Shown: piece after piece, positions 24,181-36,511 of the stretch
Layout of the letters: each line of letters begins with the position of its first letter
How positions within the stretch are numbered: position 1 is the first letter of the stretch
NCBI GenBank assembly: GCA_013368315.1
Contig: JAACJM010000058.1
Span: 248,001 to 312,000, forward strand
DNA length: 64,000 nt
Direction: 5' to 3'
Source of the DNA: Tetrapyrgos nigripes
Lineage: Eukaryota > Basidiomycota > Agaricomycetes > Agaricales > Campanellaceae
Program-made: the position numbers and the translations under genes
Notes under the pieces: model-generated
What the model saw: the letters and a program-made list of their open reading frames with translations, nothing else
Databases searched by the model: none
Told to the model about the DNA's origin: nothing

Positions 24181-26325
24181 ATTGGGATAGCGGACCTTAC
24201 ATCCAGGGCAAAGCTGATCATAAGACACGTATATTCAGAGACTATGTACAACTACACGAGTACAGAGTGGTAATCTATGTATAAGACGAATGAAAACCCC
24301 GCACGAGGTATCCAAAAGACGTTGAAAGGCCGAAAAGGCAGAGACTCAAGGAAATGTGTGAGGAAGCCGGCATTGAAGAGGAGACAAAACCTAACGAACA
24401 TTGAGCGTCACTATTAGAAATGGAATATGATGGAGGGAAGCTCACCAGATTATGGTCAGGTAAATATCTATGCCCATGACACGCAATGCTGTTAGTAACA
24501 TGAAGGAAGGACTTGAAGAACTGGAAACTCACCATAGAAGCGCATATATGCGCCTTATTGTTTGAGAGGTGAGCACGCATGCAACTCTGGACAAGATAAG
24601 CAAAGAGTTGAAGCCGATGAGGGCAGAACGCATACCTTGTTCATCCTAATGGTAACCTTCCCAAAATTTCGGTTCCAAGGGTCCGAAGAAGGTCAACGGT
24701 CGCTGTTCCGTATGACCACAGAAAGGGGCTTGAAGCTGGAACAAGAGCTGGCTTTGACAAAGATAGTCCTTGGCGGGAGCTGAAATCGAGTCCGAGACAG
24801 TCTCTAACGAGTAAGAAGGGAAGACAGAGGAGGAGGAGGAGGGATGGTGATGGTACGGGTGCAAGAAGTGAAGGGACGCGTCACCCTGTTTTGACGCATT
24901 TTGGTCGGAGTTTCAATTACAACGTCACCTTCAAGTCTTTACGACTTTACAACCTCCTTCCCTGCTTATCGACACGACGGTCACAATGGCTCGAACCTTT
25001 ATACGATAAAGACGAGTAGTCCTTTCCTTTCTCCCTCAAGTTAGCTAGGACGCAGTAGACTGGTTCTATATGGCGTGTGCTGTATGAGGCGAAGTATCTA
25101 TGAAACATTAGCAATATAAGTATCATTTTTCAATGTATTGAAACCGACTCAAAATTTCTTCAAAACCTGCTGAAAACCTCGCCAATATGTCACCAAAGTT
25201 TGGACCCGTCCATGATACTTTGTGAAATGACCCAAAATATTGCAAGATCTTGCCCCGTTTTGCAAAACACCGCGATTCGGACCCAGATATCATCAATACT
25301 TCAACAATACCTCAACGAAAGATCACCCTGTTTCAGAATCAGCCAATATTTTGCCGTATATTGGTCCGTTTTTCAATATTTTGGTCTGTCAGTTTTTGTG
25401 GTGACCTCAGTGCGGTTTCTCGTCTCACTTCTTGCTTATTTTACTCATTGGTTTGATGTACTATAGTATTACTACTCAGTTTTCGAGTACCCTCCCACCT
25501 TTCCCTCTTCTCATGATTATGATTGTCATTGTGTAACAATTCTCAATCTATGTACTTGTTTAGGTTTACGATCTGTCATATGTCTCTTCATTACTGCCCT
25601 CCCTCTGTACTATGATAAGCCATTGCCTGCACGCGCGGTGGTTGCAATCAAGTTTTTTCTTGGCCGCCAGTGGCGAAGCAACCCTGGCAGTGCTTTTGGC
25701 TAATCACCTTTACAGTAGGTATACCACTATTCTGAAGTCATATACATGGTTTTTACGGTACATAAACCTGTATATGATAAGTTACATTGGTACCTGCAAA
25801 TCTGAGCTGGGTCCCTGCAGATTTACCTATACTGATCCACAACACACCACCGACCAAATCAGCAGGCCCTTTTTGGACGTAGATAGTATGAAAACAAAAC
25901 AGAGAAGGCAACCGTGACCTGCAACATTGCTGCAACAGGGCATGTAGAGTAGAGCACAGGCCTCGACAGAATCCAGACTTCCTAAACCAGTTTGGTGGTT
26001 CCAAACCTCGTCCTTAGCATTTAGCACTTAGCACAGGCTTCCGTAAGAGAATCTTGGACTCTTCCTCTACCATCCATAAATGCTCAGCCATAAATGCCAT
26101 CGCTTCCAATTTAACTTCACCGGTACTGTACCACCATACCACCAGTCGCGGCCTCTGTCCTTACTACACCCCCAAACACGAAGAATAGCATGGGTTCCAG
26201 TAACACTATCACCTGGTACTTGGATAGACATGAGGATGAAGTTCAGTTCGACTCATTCGCATCCAAGGGCATGGCAACTTCAGGGGTCAGACGCAGTGGT
26301 AATCTGCTAGCCTGGTAGACATGTC
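24181..26325. other. No recognised gene
   Basis: Several frames of 65-100 codons show no domain pattern. At 26190 a 42-codon plus-strand frame (MGSSNTITWYLDRHEDEVQF and on) has protein-like composition but no support. From 25130 to 25400 the DNA is rich in AATATTTTG and CAATA words. Confidence 0.4.
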
Positions 26326-28300
26326 ACATAGGTGTAGGTGTAGGGGCAGGTGCAACCGCTAACAGACCAAACGGCCTCAGACTGTCCACCTCCACGTGTA
26401 CATGAGACAACGGTTTAGGCGAAGGTGTGAGGTTAGCGGTATGTGTTGATGTGGGTGTAGATGAGAATGGGTGCTGATGCGGGTGTGGGTGTCGATTTGG
26501 GTTGTAGCCGTGGGCGTAGCTGTAGGTGATTGTACAGGTGTAGGCATAGACGTAGGTAGATGAGGGGGCTGATGTAGGTGTGGTCGTAGACTTGGACCTA
26601 GACGAGACCTTGATGTGCATGTGCATGTCGTGTGGACAGGTGTCTCCCAGTGTACACGTAGGCATAGGCTATTTCCTCCTCGCCCACCTCTTTCCGCACC
26701 TTTTCCTTTTCTCCCCTTCTTCCACCACCACCATCTCCGAGCCTATGTTAGACAGCCCCAATACTGGGGATCCTCAACAACCTCGTGAAGACCATTGAGA
26801 CGTGGTGGTCACCAACCCAAAGACGCAGAGCCCACACCGAATCCACATGAGCACCAAAGCGGGGAACGTCCACTCAGTTAGGCCCCACCGCCATCCTGCA
26901 TACAAAATGAGCGTTGCTTAGCCAGGTTGATGCAGACGCAGACGGTTGATAACAACTATGATAATAATAATAAAGGTGCTGACGAGTCTGAGTCGACGGG
27001 CTGACGAACTGAAGACGGTAGTGGTGAGTTTGAAAGGTGTAATGTGTAAGGTGTAAGGTGTCATTGTCGGTGTTATGTTGATGTGGGCGTAAATGTGGGT
27101 GTGGGTGTACGTATGGATGTGGACGTGGACGCGTATGGGAGGAAGGAGGTTGACAATGGGACATGAATGTAGGCGTCCTTGGAGGTGGTGGTTGATGTGG
27201 GTGTAGGTGTGTACATAGGGGTAAGCACAGCCATAGGTTACTGTTGGGTGGTGGTGCGGTTGATAGGTGTTTCCTTCTTTCACTTGGTTTTCCTGATGGA
27301 CTGGAAAGCGGAGAGAAAGAAGGAAGGAGAAAGCAGTTAAGAGAAAGAAGAAAAATATGGTCAGCACCCCGTCTGTCAAACAAAGGCATCCGAAAAGAAG
27401 CGAAAATGAAAGACGGACAGAAATAGAGGACAATTCATAGAGAGAGAAAAAAATAAGGAACGGAAGAAAAAGGGAATAGTGAAACGAATAGGACCAGTGA
27501 AAAGATAATAAACCACTGAAACCAACAAACCAAAAACTCACCTCACTGCTTGTTACTCGACGTGCCCTTTCCCCTCTTCCTAAGATCCTAGATGACGAAC
27601 ACATGGCCCATCTCAACCGCCAGACTTAGACACGAGTATAGGGTATAGCTCTTCCGTTCCCCTGCCAGTGTAACCCTCTCTGCCTCTGCCCTAATACCAC
27701 TTGCCCATTGTCCGGCGTGACGCGTCGCTGTAGGCGTTAATTGATATGGACGTAGAGGACGTGACAAAGCTGTACGTGTGGATATGGATGTAGGTGTGCG
27801 ACGTCCGTCTGTAGCCTGTAGACCACGGTGTGGATGCGGTGTGGTGTAGGTGTAGCTGTAGGTGCGGGCGTAGACATAGACGTAGAAGGATGCCTTGCCT
27901 ACTAATTTCCCTCTCCTTCCCCTTCCCGATCTTAACAACCATCTCGTAATCCACGTCTGCTAGTCCATGTTCACGAGCTCTCGTCGTCATCAACATCATA
28001 AGACCCAACACCAACACCAACACCAAATCATCACCAAACCCGACCACCAATAGACCATCATAAACCGCCAATGAAATAAAGGCTCTAACGCTGCTTCACA
28101 TCACATCCATAATCTCCATCACTACCTTTGACTATTCTCGGCTCTCGGCATACTGTCCGGGTACTGGGCAGTGGGCATCCTCGGTACCGGATTCGGATGC
28201 GTACACAGGCGAGGCGAAGATGTATATAGTGTGGGCGCCGGTGTAGGTTGTAGACGTAGGCGTGGATGTGTGTGTACGTTAGGAGCAGATGTGGGGATTT
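26326..28300. repeat. TG-rich hexamer-like low-complexity tracts
   Basis: Tracts at about 26326-26600, 27060-27260, 27770-27880 and 28215-28275 consist of degenerate GTAGGTGTGGGT-type words on the plus strand (ACCCAC on the minus strand). They produce long Thr/Pro/His-rich frames on the minus strand. Between them are A/G-rich stretches. A minus-strand Pro/Thr-rich multi-exon gene cannot be excluded: a plausible exon with the words AVYDGLLVVGFGDD and HGLADVDYEMVVK lies at about 27890-28070. I do not trust it enough to call it. Confidence 0.55.
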
Positions 28301-30115
28301 GTAGGGACTGGGGTATTTGAAGGAGATGAGGTGGCGGATGATAAGGTGGATGGGGCTAGCAGGTGTGGGTGGTAATAAGCACGAAGTGTACTATGCGCAT
28401 CAGTAGGCGTAGTTCCCCTTCGAGTCATGGTTATTCGGTACAATACGAGGCAAAAGTGGAAGACGATGGACAATAGCCTGTCCAGTGTGAGGACTGGGGA
28501 GATGCTCAAGGGAATCACATGGACAGGAAGCAGTTGATACAGTCTACTAGGATGCATTTCGTCGTTAGCAAATCGTGGAGGTGGTGCTACAAAACTCACG
28601 TTGCGGTAGTCCTAGCATCATGAAGCATGTGTCCTGGTCAAGTTCCTCCTCCCTGTAAATTTCGTTTGGACCTTCTTGGGCCTTGGCACCGTCTGCGTCT
28701 TGGAACAAGAATTGGAAAGCTGGTCTCTTGCTTCGTGCTCTTGGTTATCAAACTTCCGAGGGATGTGAATCCCCGACTCCAGACCAAAGGGACAGGAGGA
28801 GGGATGTGTCCCACCGATCGATCAACAAATTCGGGTTCTGAAATTTTAAACAGCGATTTCCGCAATGAGGTCATTGCCTTCTTCATGTCTTCGTCTCGCT
28901 GCCAATGCTTGCCCATTGTTTTTTTGTTCCAGCGTTGTCTGAGCCTTAACAACGTTTGCCTGCTATAGATCTTCTCCATCTTCATCAACGTGCTGACTGT
29001 AATTTGACTTTAATGCACCCAAAAAGCAATCAGAAGTGTTGGGAGCTCACTTCATCTCCAATTTCCTCGCTGAAAAGCTCGCTCTTGCTGAGAACTCGTC
29101 TACAGTTACTTCCTCTGTGCATGAGTATCAATTCAAGTATCAAATAATGGACCGTGAACTTGGTGAGAGCTTCTGTCATGTTCTCGGCGAAAAGTATTAT
29201 ATTTGATGGCTTCCCTCGGTTGCCGTCAATCGCTCAAAGGCTTCAAACATTGGCTAAGGACGCCTGCCGCTGTGGATCTCATAGTCCGTTGTTTTAATTC
29301 TCAATCATCTCAATTCTTAGCTGAAGTTGTAATTCCTATTCCAGTGTCTGCCATAACGAAAAGGGATTTGACAGTTTGTACTAGGCTTCCAAGGAAGTTC
29401 TAACTCATTATCTGTTGTCTTTTCTCATTTTTTATTGCTCGATTGAGAATGTTATCCGCTTGGACATGCCGCTAGCGCTTCGAATTGGCTATCTACGAGC
29501 CTGAGTCACAGTTTCGGATCCAACGAGATTCTCGCTCAACTGTTCTTATTCTGTAGGCCCGAAAGCTGTGTTTCTATGTTTGAAGGTGAAGATCATGTAA
29601 CCGTGGTTGAAGAAACTATGGCCGGTGTATTTGGCACTGTCGTTGATGTCATTTTTTCCCATCCAGAAGTTCATTCCGACTCTGGATGTAAAGAAACCTC
29701 ACAAAACCTAATTCTTGATGCGATTGATTTGTATCGACCGCAGTTTTTGGAGGAAAGAGATTGGTGAACCTGCAACTTGCACTGGCAGGAAGGCTGCTTG
29801 CATGAGTGGAAATGTTTTCGGAGCTACGCTGGACCCGAACCTCAACTCAACTGCTGCTGAGTTTGGCAATTGGGCATACAACGGAGTCGGGGACTGGCGC
29901 ATAAGTTGCGCTGCTAAGAATACAAGCCATTGACCGATGAAGGATGTTCTGTGACCGTCTTTCAAAAAAGCAGACGCCGAGCGGAGTTTGAAGCAACTTT
30001 TCTATCACTTCCCCTCGTTTGCTGGGGATAGCTTATGCGAAAGCCTTTCACTTCTGCCAGAAGTGAAATGGACTAGCCTGGAATCTGCACGTTGGTCCTG
30101 TAAGGACTAGCTAGA
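28301..30115. other. Unassigned; possible exon fragments
   Basis: On the plus strand at about 29015-29160 a frame reads EVLGAHFISNFLAEKLALAE and ends at a GTGAGAG donor-like site. At 29560-29766 another reads VVEETMAGVFGTVVDVIFSH after a CTGTAG acceptor-like site. The order and spacing faintly resemble an RNase III-like fold (as in mitoribosomal mL44), but the resemblance is too weak to name. No start or end of a gene was found. A perfect small inverted repeat TTTCACTTCTG/CCAGAAGTGAAA is at about 30047-30069. Confidence 0.25.
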
Positions 30116-30219
30116 CTCGAGCCACTTCTGCAAAAGTTTGATGAAAGGTCGATGAAACCGCTTTTCGCCAAGCGATTTGATCGACTTTTCATCAAACCTT
30201 TGCAAAAGAGTGGTTCGGG
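30116..30219. repeat. Long hairpin element, stem of about 38 bp
   Basis: The left arm (30116-30153: GAGCCACTTCTGCAAAAG, then TTTGATGAAAGGTCGAT) pairs with the right arm (30180-30219: ATCGACTTTTCATCAAACC, then TTTGCAAAAGAGTGGTTCG) with few mismatches. The loop is about 26 bp and includes CGCTTTTCGCCAAGCG, itself self-complementary. It could be a small foldback element or a hairpin RNA source. Confidence 0.8.
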
Positions 30220-30434
30220 TTTATGTAACAACCATCAACACCTACTAACACAGTCTGGTTCATCGAGGTCGACACACCGAGTCCTTAGTCTAGTTTTTTA
30301 GCATAGATGAATATCAATTTGTAAACAATGGACAAAGTTTCTCGTAATCTGTCACTTCTGTACCCGCTCTTCAGGATAGTAGCCATCACGCTAGAAGGTC
30401 AGCCGTAAGATGTCGGCAAATTGCAATCCTCCTT

Positions 30435-30441
30435 TTTATAA
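30435..30441 (+). promoter_or_regulatory. TATA box of the O-methyltransferase locus
   Basis: TTTATAA lies about 40 bp before the ATG at 30478, which itself sits in a favourable CCACCATGG context. This decides the start over the GTG at 30460. Confidence 0.5.
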
Positions 30442-30477
30442 GTACTTGCCTGCAGATTCGTGTTAAACCCATCCACC

Positions 30478-32469
30478 ATGGCTCACACCATTACTCAGCT
30501 TGCTAATCTCATCACCTCCTCCTTATCCTCTCTCATCAAAATCTGCAAAGAAAACAGCCTCAATATTCCAGATATCGATGATCCTTACTTTACACCTGCA
30601 TCCGAAGCCTTCAGAGGTAATCCCTCCGCAGCCGAGTCTGCCAAAATAGCCGCCGCGGCGTGCCTACATCTTGCAGCTGTATTGAGTCGACCAAATGATG
30701 TCCTGTTGGAGTTGGTTAATGGGGTATGTGGCCTCCTATCTTTGGATTTGCAACTACACTCTGACTGTAGGAATTCTCACAGAGTAATCAAGCAGCTGCC
30801 CTTAGGGTATGCTTGGAAGCCAATGTTACAGAGATCCTAACTTGAAGAGAGGCTGGGAAAGAGGTACGTTTGTATAAAATTTAGTTCCAGTTTATAACGC
30901 TGTACTCGAGCTCATGAATCTTTCTTTGCCTTTAGGGATTACACGTCAAAGATATAGCTGCGAAATGTGGTTTGGACCCGTCAAAGTTGGGTAGGGCTAT
31001 TGGACTCCCTTTGGAAATTGATTGCTAACTAACCTTTCCGCTGACTCAAGCTCGTATCTTGAGATATCTAAGCATTCATTATTGCTACCGCGAGGTCGCT
31101 CCAGATGTGTTCGCAAATAACTGTGTCTGGGGCCCTTGATACTGGCAAATCTTTGGATCCCCTTCGTGCTCAGTGACCCTTGTCATCATCTTCTTGTGAT
31201 CTTTCATCGTTAATCTGACCTCTTCAGACCGGACTCTAAATACGACGGCGCCGGTTTTGCAGCTCTATGCAGCTATCAGTCAGTACATTCACTTTCTCGT
31301 ATGTTCCGTCCACTATACATGATCTCATTATCGCCTTTAGCTTGGACGTCGGTCACAAAACCACGGCTGTGGCTTGGGAAGGACTTAGCGACCCCGAATG
31401 TGGCCATTCAAGTGAACTGACAAAGACTGTCTTTGGGAGAGCAATGAATACCAACCTGCCGTTTTGGGATTTCCTCGCTTTACCTGAGCAACAGCATCGA
31501 CACCACATTTTTGGGTTCTTAATGCAAGGTGCTGCTGCGCTGCAGCCTCCTAATATGATTTTCAAAGGTGCGGTGTATGTGATGATTGGAAGAAGTGGGA
31601 CTAACGAGCTTTCTGACTGTTAATATCTGAAGCCCTTGACTGGAGTTCGGTATCATCGACTGCGAAGATTGTTGACGTTGGTGGGGGTATTGGGACTGCG
31701 ACTATGCCTTTGATAGAGAAGTATCCTGATTTGACTGTGATCGTTCAAGATCTTCCTCACGTTGTGGAAGAGGGGAGAAAGGTGAATGGATAAAGCTAAT
31801 TTCAGTCGGCGCAAATCAGCTCTAAGTACGCCTGATTTAATAGTTCTGGATGACCAAGAACCCTGCAGCGTTGACCAGCGGCCGAGCGAAATTTGAAGGT
31901 CTGACATTTCAGGAATCTTAGCCACTGGCAGTTCAACGGCACGTAACTGACTTATTCGTCATGACCTAGCGCATGACTTGCTAAACCCTCAACCCATTAA
32001 AGACGCCTCAATCTTCATAGTCAAACAAGTTCTACATAACTGGCCAGACAAATACAACGCCCAAATCCTACGAAATCTCCGCGAAGCAGCTACGCCTTCA
32101 ACTACTCTCGTGATGATCGACTATGTGCTTCCATACGCATGTCGACAACCAGCAGACGGTGTACTTGGTCAGATAGAAGGAGATGTAAACGACATAGCAC
32201 CAGAACCCCTCTTGCCCAATTATGGCCCGCTTAGTGAATCGGCTTATGGATTTGATTTTATGGTGAATATTATCATTACTGTTTCTGTTAGACTTGTGTT
32301 CACTGTGATACTGTGGTATATGCAGATGATGCTCTATTTCAATGCCCAAGAACACACTTTACTGCAGTTCAAGGAGCTTCTGGCGAGCGCGGGATGGGAT
32401 GTGAAGAAGTGCAACGCTATTGATGTCAAAAGTGACTTGCTGCGATCAGTGATAGCTGTCCCTGTATAG
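30478..32469 (+). pseudogene. SAM-dependent O-methyltransferase (caffeate/sterigmatocystin OMT type), two disablements
   Basis: Ten exons: 30478-30723, 30771-30863, 30936-30990, 31051-31172, 31228-31278, 31341-31567, 31633-31781, 31844-31898, 31970-32262 and 32326-32469. The N-terminal helical dimerisation part contains ALRVCLEANVTEIL, GLHVKDIAAKCGLDPSKL and SKYDGAGFAAL. The SAM-binding motif is VDVGGGIGTA, followed by VIVQDLPHVVEEG. The motif VLHNWPDKY contains the His that is catalytic in this family. The end is SVIAVPV. The gene covers the full family length. Two defects break it: an in-frame TGA at 30843-30845 within EILT-stop-REAGKE, and loss of two bases (or gain of one) at about 31122 between VFANN and VSGALDTGK. 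Either it is a pseudogene or the assembly has errors. The substrate cannot be deduced. Confidence 0.8.
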
Positions 32470-33949
32470 TGGTACTGGTGAGCTCGGGAGGAGGTGAATA
32501 ACCTTATCAGGTTTCATACGCTTTCAGAAACATCGTAATCGTAGTAGAATCGTACTCTATTCAGCCTTTTATGTACTCATGTAAGTAAGTCGTGAAGAAT
32601 ATTCAACTCTTTATGAATTCGTTCCCGGCACCACTTCCAGTCGTACCACTTCTGGATGTACCGTCATCACCATCACCTTCCTCAATGTTGCCGTCATCAT
32701 TGGCACTGGTAGCCTTCGTACCACTGGCTCTCCCCCCGTCTCAGTGCTCGTACCTATACCTGTGCCCGTGCCCCCCGTGCCCGTGCATCCCAACCCCAAA
32801 CTCTTCTGAAAATCTCTGACAGTTGTATCTCCCAATTCTTTCAGCGCTACTATATTGATAGTATCTTTGTGCTTGCTTATGCCCTTGGGAACTTTTTCCA
32901 CCCTATCCCTGTCTCGCTTAACCGCCTGAACCACATCTCCAATGGCTCCAACCGTGTGTATCGTGTCGACCTAGCGAAACCGAGAACACACGGAAACTTG
33001 CAGTAATAATTTCCACTACCTCCAGCAACGTTAGCGAACGTTTACATTGACACTGAAATGCCCACCCTTTCCTCCGTAACCAAGCAAGAATTGTCAGCAG
33101 CAAAACCGACGCGTCTTTCATCACAACCTCCGAGTCTATCTTCGCGTTCCGGAACCACACTTGGGAGAGTTATATGCAGCGCTAAGACAACACTCGAACG
33201 CTGAGCCATTCATTGTTCTCCATCCTCGAGACACTCGTGACTTGAGCGACATCTGTAGAATGTATAGAGCTTGAATGAGTACGCTAAACACGCTTGGCAA
33301 GGGAAGATAATTGAAGCAGTTGAACAAATGAGATATGCCTGGTCTAGATAGACAACTAGTACGTGTTCGTTCGCGTGCCATTGTGTCTAGTATCATAGTA
33401 TATACCAGTTTTAGGAATTATTGACTCGGAGCTCGAGCTGAAAAGGTCAGGTCAACACGAAATACTAGAAAGAAGACGCAAAATTGGAAGTGCACGTAGT
33501 GTCGCCCAAGTACCGTACACTGGTATAGAACACTGGTAGCCAACAGTTTGAAGTAGGATGAAGTAGGATCAACCAGTCGACGTTCCATCTCTTTCTCTTT
33601 GCTCGTCCTCCAGAATGCAGACTTGTCTTTCCCTTTGCATTAGTTGAGGGGTGTAAACCGACGCTGTGCTCGTCGGAAATCACTAATGGTCACAATGACG
33701 GCCACGCTATGGATTGTGACGCGCGTAAGAAGAAGAAGGTACAAGATACAGGTGGTGGTGGTAAAGATAGAACTAGGGAATCGCTACGTGACTAAGTGAC
33801 ATAAAGGTGACGCTAGAAATACACGTAAAATGAGTGGCTGTAAACCAGCAGGTTTACAAGGGGATATCTTTTGCCATCCTATGTAGACCAAGGCAGAAGC
33901 TCAGAACTACTTCTGAAAAGACTTGAAGAGATGGATGAGATGGGCTGAG
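32470..33949. other. No recognised gene between OMT and F-box relics
   Basis: The minus-strand frame 32611-32934 is Gly/Thr-rich in its middle and has no family resemblance. GTGCCCGTGCCCCCCGTGCCC-like low complexity lies at 32763-32785. Nothing further can be supported. Confidence 0.4.
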
Positions 33950-35809
33950 CTTACCATGCTTTGTCAACTTGGCTGTTTGCTTTACTAATTTGTAATTTGA
34001 AAAGCTCTGGTTCTTGGATTCCAGACGTCGGATTTCCGGTTTCCAGCCCAACGCCACTAGTCGTGTCTGGATTCTGAACTGGCTTATGAGCGGGATGAAC
34101 TCACTCCTCTTTCCTTTGACTGGGGAAAGGTGCCACTGCTTCACATGGCAAATTACGAGGCCCATTGTATAAGTAAGTAATACTGTAAAATTGACTAAAA
34201 AAAATTAGATAGAGCTTAATATCTTCTGTAATGACATCTTGAACGTTGGGTGGAGGAGCCCATAGTGGTTCAGAGAGCGGCAGTTGGACTTGCGACGGCT
34301 GCTGAGGGAAAATAAATACGCCTGAAGCTCGTCGTGGTTGGTGGGCGGCAAGGCAGAAATGAGCTATGACATATCGAGCGTCATTTCGGGTACTTTGGAG
34401 CGCTGTGGTGGCGTGTAAAAGTTAGAACCCGTGAGAACCTTTGCTACTCAATTGAGGGGTCGACATAAGTTAACTCGGCCTAAAGGGCCTCGTAATCACG
34501 CAATTCTTGTAGACCTTGAGCTCTGTTGGACTGTTGATATTCAAGCCCCTTTTGATGCCATTCCTCGCAGAGTGCAACGTGCTGCACAGAGGGGGTCAGC
34601 GATTTCATAGGCGGATAGCTGGCAGCTTTATTGCCAAACGATGACGGCATAAATTCGAAACTTGCCTCAAGGTGCTTCTTTCGTTTCTCGTCATTTGCCT
34701 CACTCCAAGTTTGCAAAATTTCGACGTCGAGGATGAATGATGTTCTCCCGTACGTGTAGACCGCTTCCCCTATCTCGTCTCGGACAGCACACTGCATCAA
34801 TCCGTTCAGCAATGTGTCGTAAACTGCTTGGGTGTGCTGTCAGTCATGTTGATGATAGTGCTTGTGCCGATAACCAGAATCTGGGCCACAGTATTAGTGA
34901 GAACGAACATTTCCGTCGCACTCAACTTGAACTCGAGCAGAAGATTAAGTGGACATGTTGTACATATTTTCTTTGGTAGTCCAAGTAGCGGTACTAGGAA
35001 GATACTTCATAATTCGCATGCAGTAATCGCTAGTATTGAGTCAGATTATATGATTATACACAAGGCTAGTAGCTCTGTTAGCGCTACGCCAACTGTCAAC
35101 GTAGGGATTAAGACAGGTACAACTTACGGTGATTCATGCATACATCATTCACAACATCGTAGACGAACGTCCCACCAGACTTTATCACACTTTCGACCAC
35201 AAACCTGTACATATATGTAGGTGCATCAGATTTCGGATCTTTCAGTACTTCCATACATTTTGAAAGGTATCGAGACTCACAACGCAAACCGCATCAAACA
35301 GTAGAGCGGCCCACTGGATCTCGTTAAGGTCACGGTCGGGTGGCAAGGGTGGCAATGGAAAATCTCCTTCAATGTTGAGGCGGGCTCTGCATCAGACATG
35401 TTCAGATGAACGATTGGTCAAAAGCGCACGCAGATCAAGACTGGTGCGAGCCAGACGGAGGATATCGAGTGGGTAGAGATGCAAAAATATCTGGACGTGG
35501 AGCGATTTGGTCAGTCTTCTACCCATAGGTAAAATGAACAAGCGACGTACCTCGAAGATAACGTCCAACGGAATCTCCGTTACCAGTTTGTGCAGGATTC
35601 CCAATTTTCCGCGAACCTTCTTGAACCTTTCATCGGCGGGAACCATCTTCTTTACTTTCTGCCTCTATGACCACTTTCATCATTTGGTTTCCGCTTTCTG
35701 GATGCGTTGGGCGCGCAGTATTCTTCGTCGAGAGGCGCGTCTTCGGGAAGCTCGACACTGCTGCTGAAAGTCTTCTTACCTCTTCTTGAGCTAGTATGGT
35801 CTTGGTCAT
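33950..35809 (-). pseudogene. F-box protein (Agaricomycete type), decayed
   Basis: Minus-strand exons give an acidic and basic start (VELPEDAPLDEEYC, then SRKRKP), then FKKVRGKLGILHKL and the F-box VTEIPLDVIFE/IFLHLYPLDILRLARTS, with a GT-AG intron in the middle. Next come LNIEGDFPLPPLPPD, EIQWAALLFDAVC, and a Cys-rich segment VCGRKCDKVWWDVRLRCC. The distal part RLVALGWKPEIRRLE, then KLVKQTAKLT, matches the tail of these proteins and lies at about 33955-34070. Defects are a frameshift near 35650, TGA at 35392-35394 (after RSSEHV), TGA at 35145-35147 (after RCCE), and a repeat insertion (34152-34496). Intact relatives are thought to recruit substrates to SCF ubiquitin ligases. The exon chain between 34500 and 35030 is uncertain. 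Confidence 0.68.
34118..34510. repeat. Dispersed repeat with GGGCCTCGTAAT ends inside the F-box relic
   Basis: ATTACGAGGCCC at 34152-34163 and its exact inverse GGGCCTCGTAAT at 34485-34496 bound a 345-bp segment. The outer flank of the left end (about 45 bp) is shared with 22734-22785, and the inner flank of the right end with 22118-22160. So the repeat unit may be longer than the apparent terminal inverted repeat. No target-site duplication was found. Confidence 0.5.
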
Positions 35810-36511
35810 GTTTCTAGAGCGCAAAAACCTCTGTAGCATGGCTACTAAAAGTCCTGAGAAGTGCGAAGACGATGGTTTGGATTTGAAACAGTTGATTCGC
35901 ACGTGATAGCGTCGCGTGTATTGAGTCAGGGTAAACAAAAGAGAGGTGACCGCGTAGATGTGGTCCTTATAAGAGATTCCTACCCAAAATATCTTCCTCT
36001 CTGTGACCACAGTAGTGAGAAAATCCGACCTCTAATGTCCATGAAACACCTTCAAAATATCGTGGTGTACGCGTCTCCAATACGGTTCTTATTCGGCTGG
36101 GAGGAGCCACTTCTGCTTCATAAAGTCGGAACTTGCTCATACCAGCGGATGGGTGCGCGTTCCGGACCAACTCAAGCGAAAAACTGTTCTCAAAAGCCGG
36201 GAGAATCTGTCCTCCAAGCTCAAGGACTGCTCTCACAGTCTTCACGACTCGGGAGCATCAGGAGATGGAAGAGAGAACTCCGTGGAAATATCGTCCCCGG
36301 ATAGGTAGAAACGCATCGATTTCTCCGTGAGTTATTTACACTGGACTGGCGGAAGTTCTTTGAGAGGTGCTTGGGGAGGTACTCAAGATTTTAAATCATC
36401 ATAAATACCCTTCTATTCACGGAGGGCTTCCCACCTCCCCACCTCTCCTTCCCAACCACATCCTCTTCCCAACTCCCCACCATATTCCACCGTGACAATC
36501 ACATACGCCTG
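35810..36511. other. Spacer between F-box relic and phosphoesterase
   Basis: Overlapping frames on both strands (35861-36304 plus, 35967-36245 minus) have no recognised motif. The first exon of the F-box relic may lie here but could not be fixed. The part next to 36511 is the 3' flank of the minus-strand gene. Confidence 0.4.

Noticed and set aside
26918..27616. Long minus-strand frame of 232 codons
   Set aside because: Composition is dominated by the ACCCAC-type tract and by Phe/Leu runs from A/G-rich DNA. No domain or start context.
29015..29766. Mitoribosomal mL44 / RNase III-like gene
   Set aside because: Two short frames have a faint pattern only; no start, catalytic motif or continuous splice chain was found.
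34152..34496. Clear-cut 345-bp MITE
   Set aside because: The 12-bp inverted ends are exact, but flanking sequence outside the ends is also shared with another locus and there is no target-site duplication. Kept only as a repeat.
30843..35394. TGA read as tryptophan or selenocysteine
   Set aside because: Intact genes in the window use TGG for Trp and TGA as a normal stop, no SECIS-like structure was looked for successfully, and the same genes also carry frameshifts.
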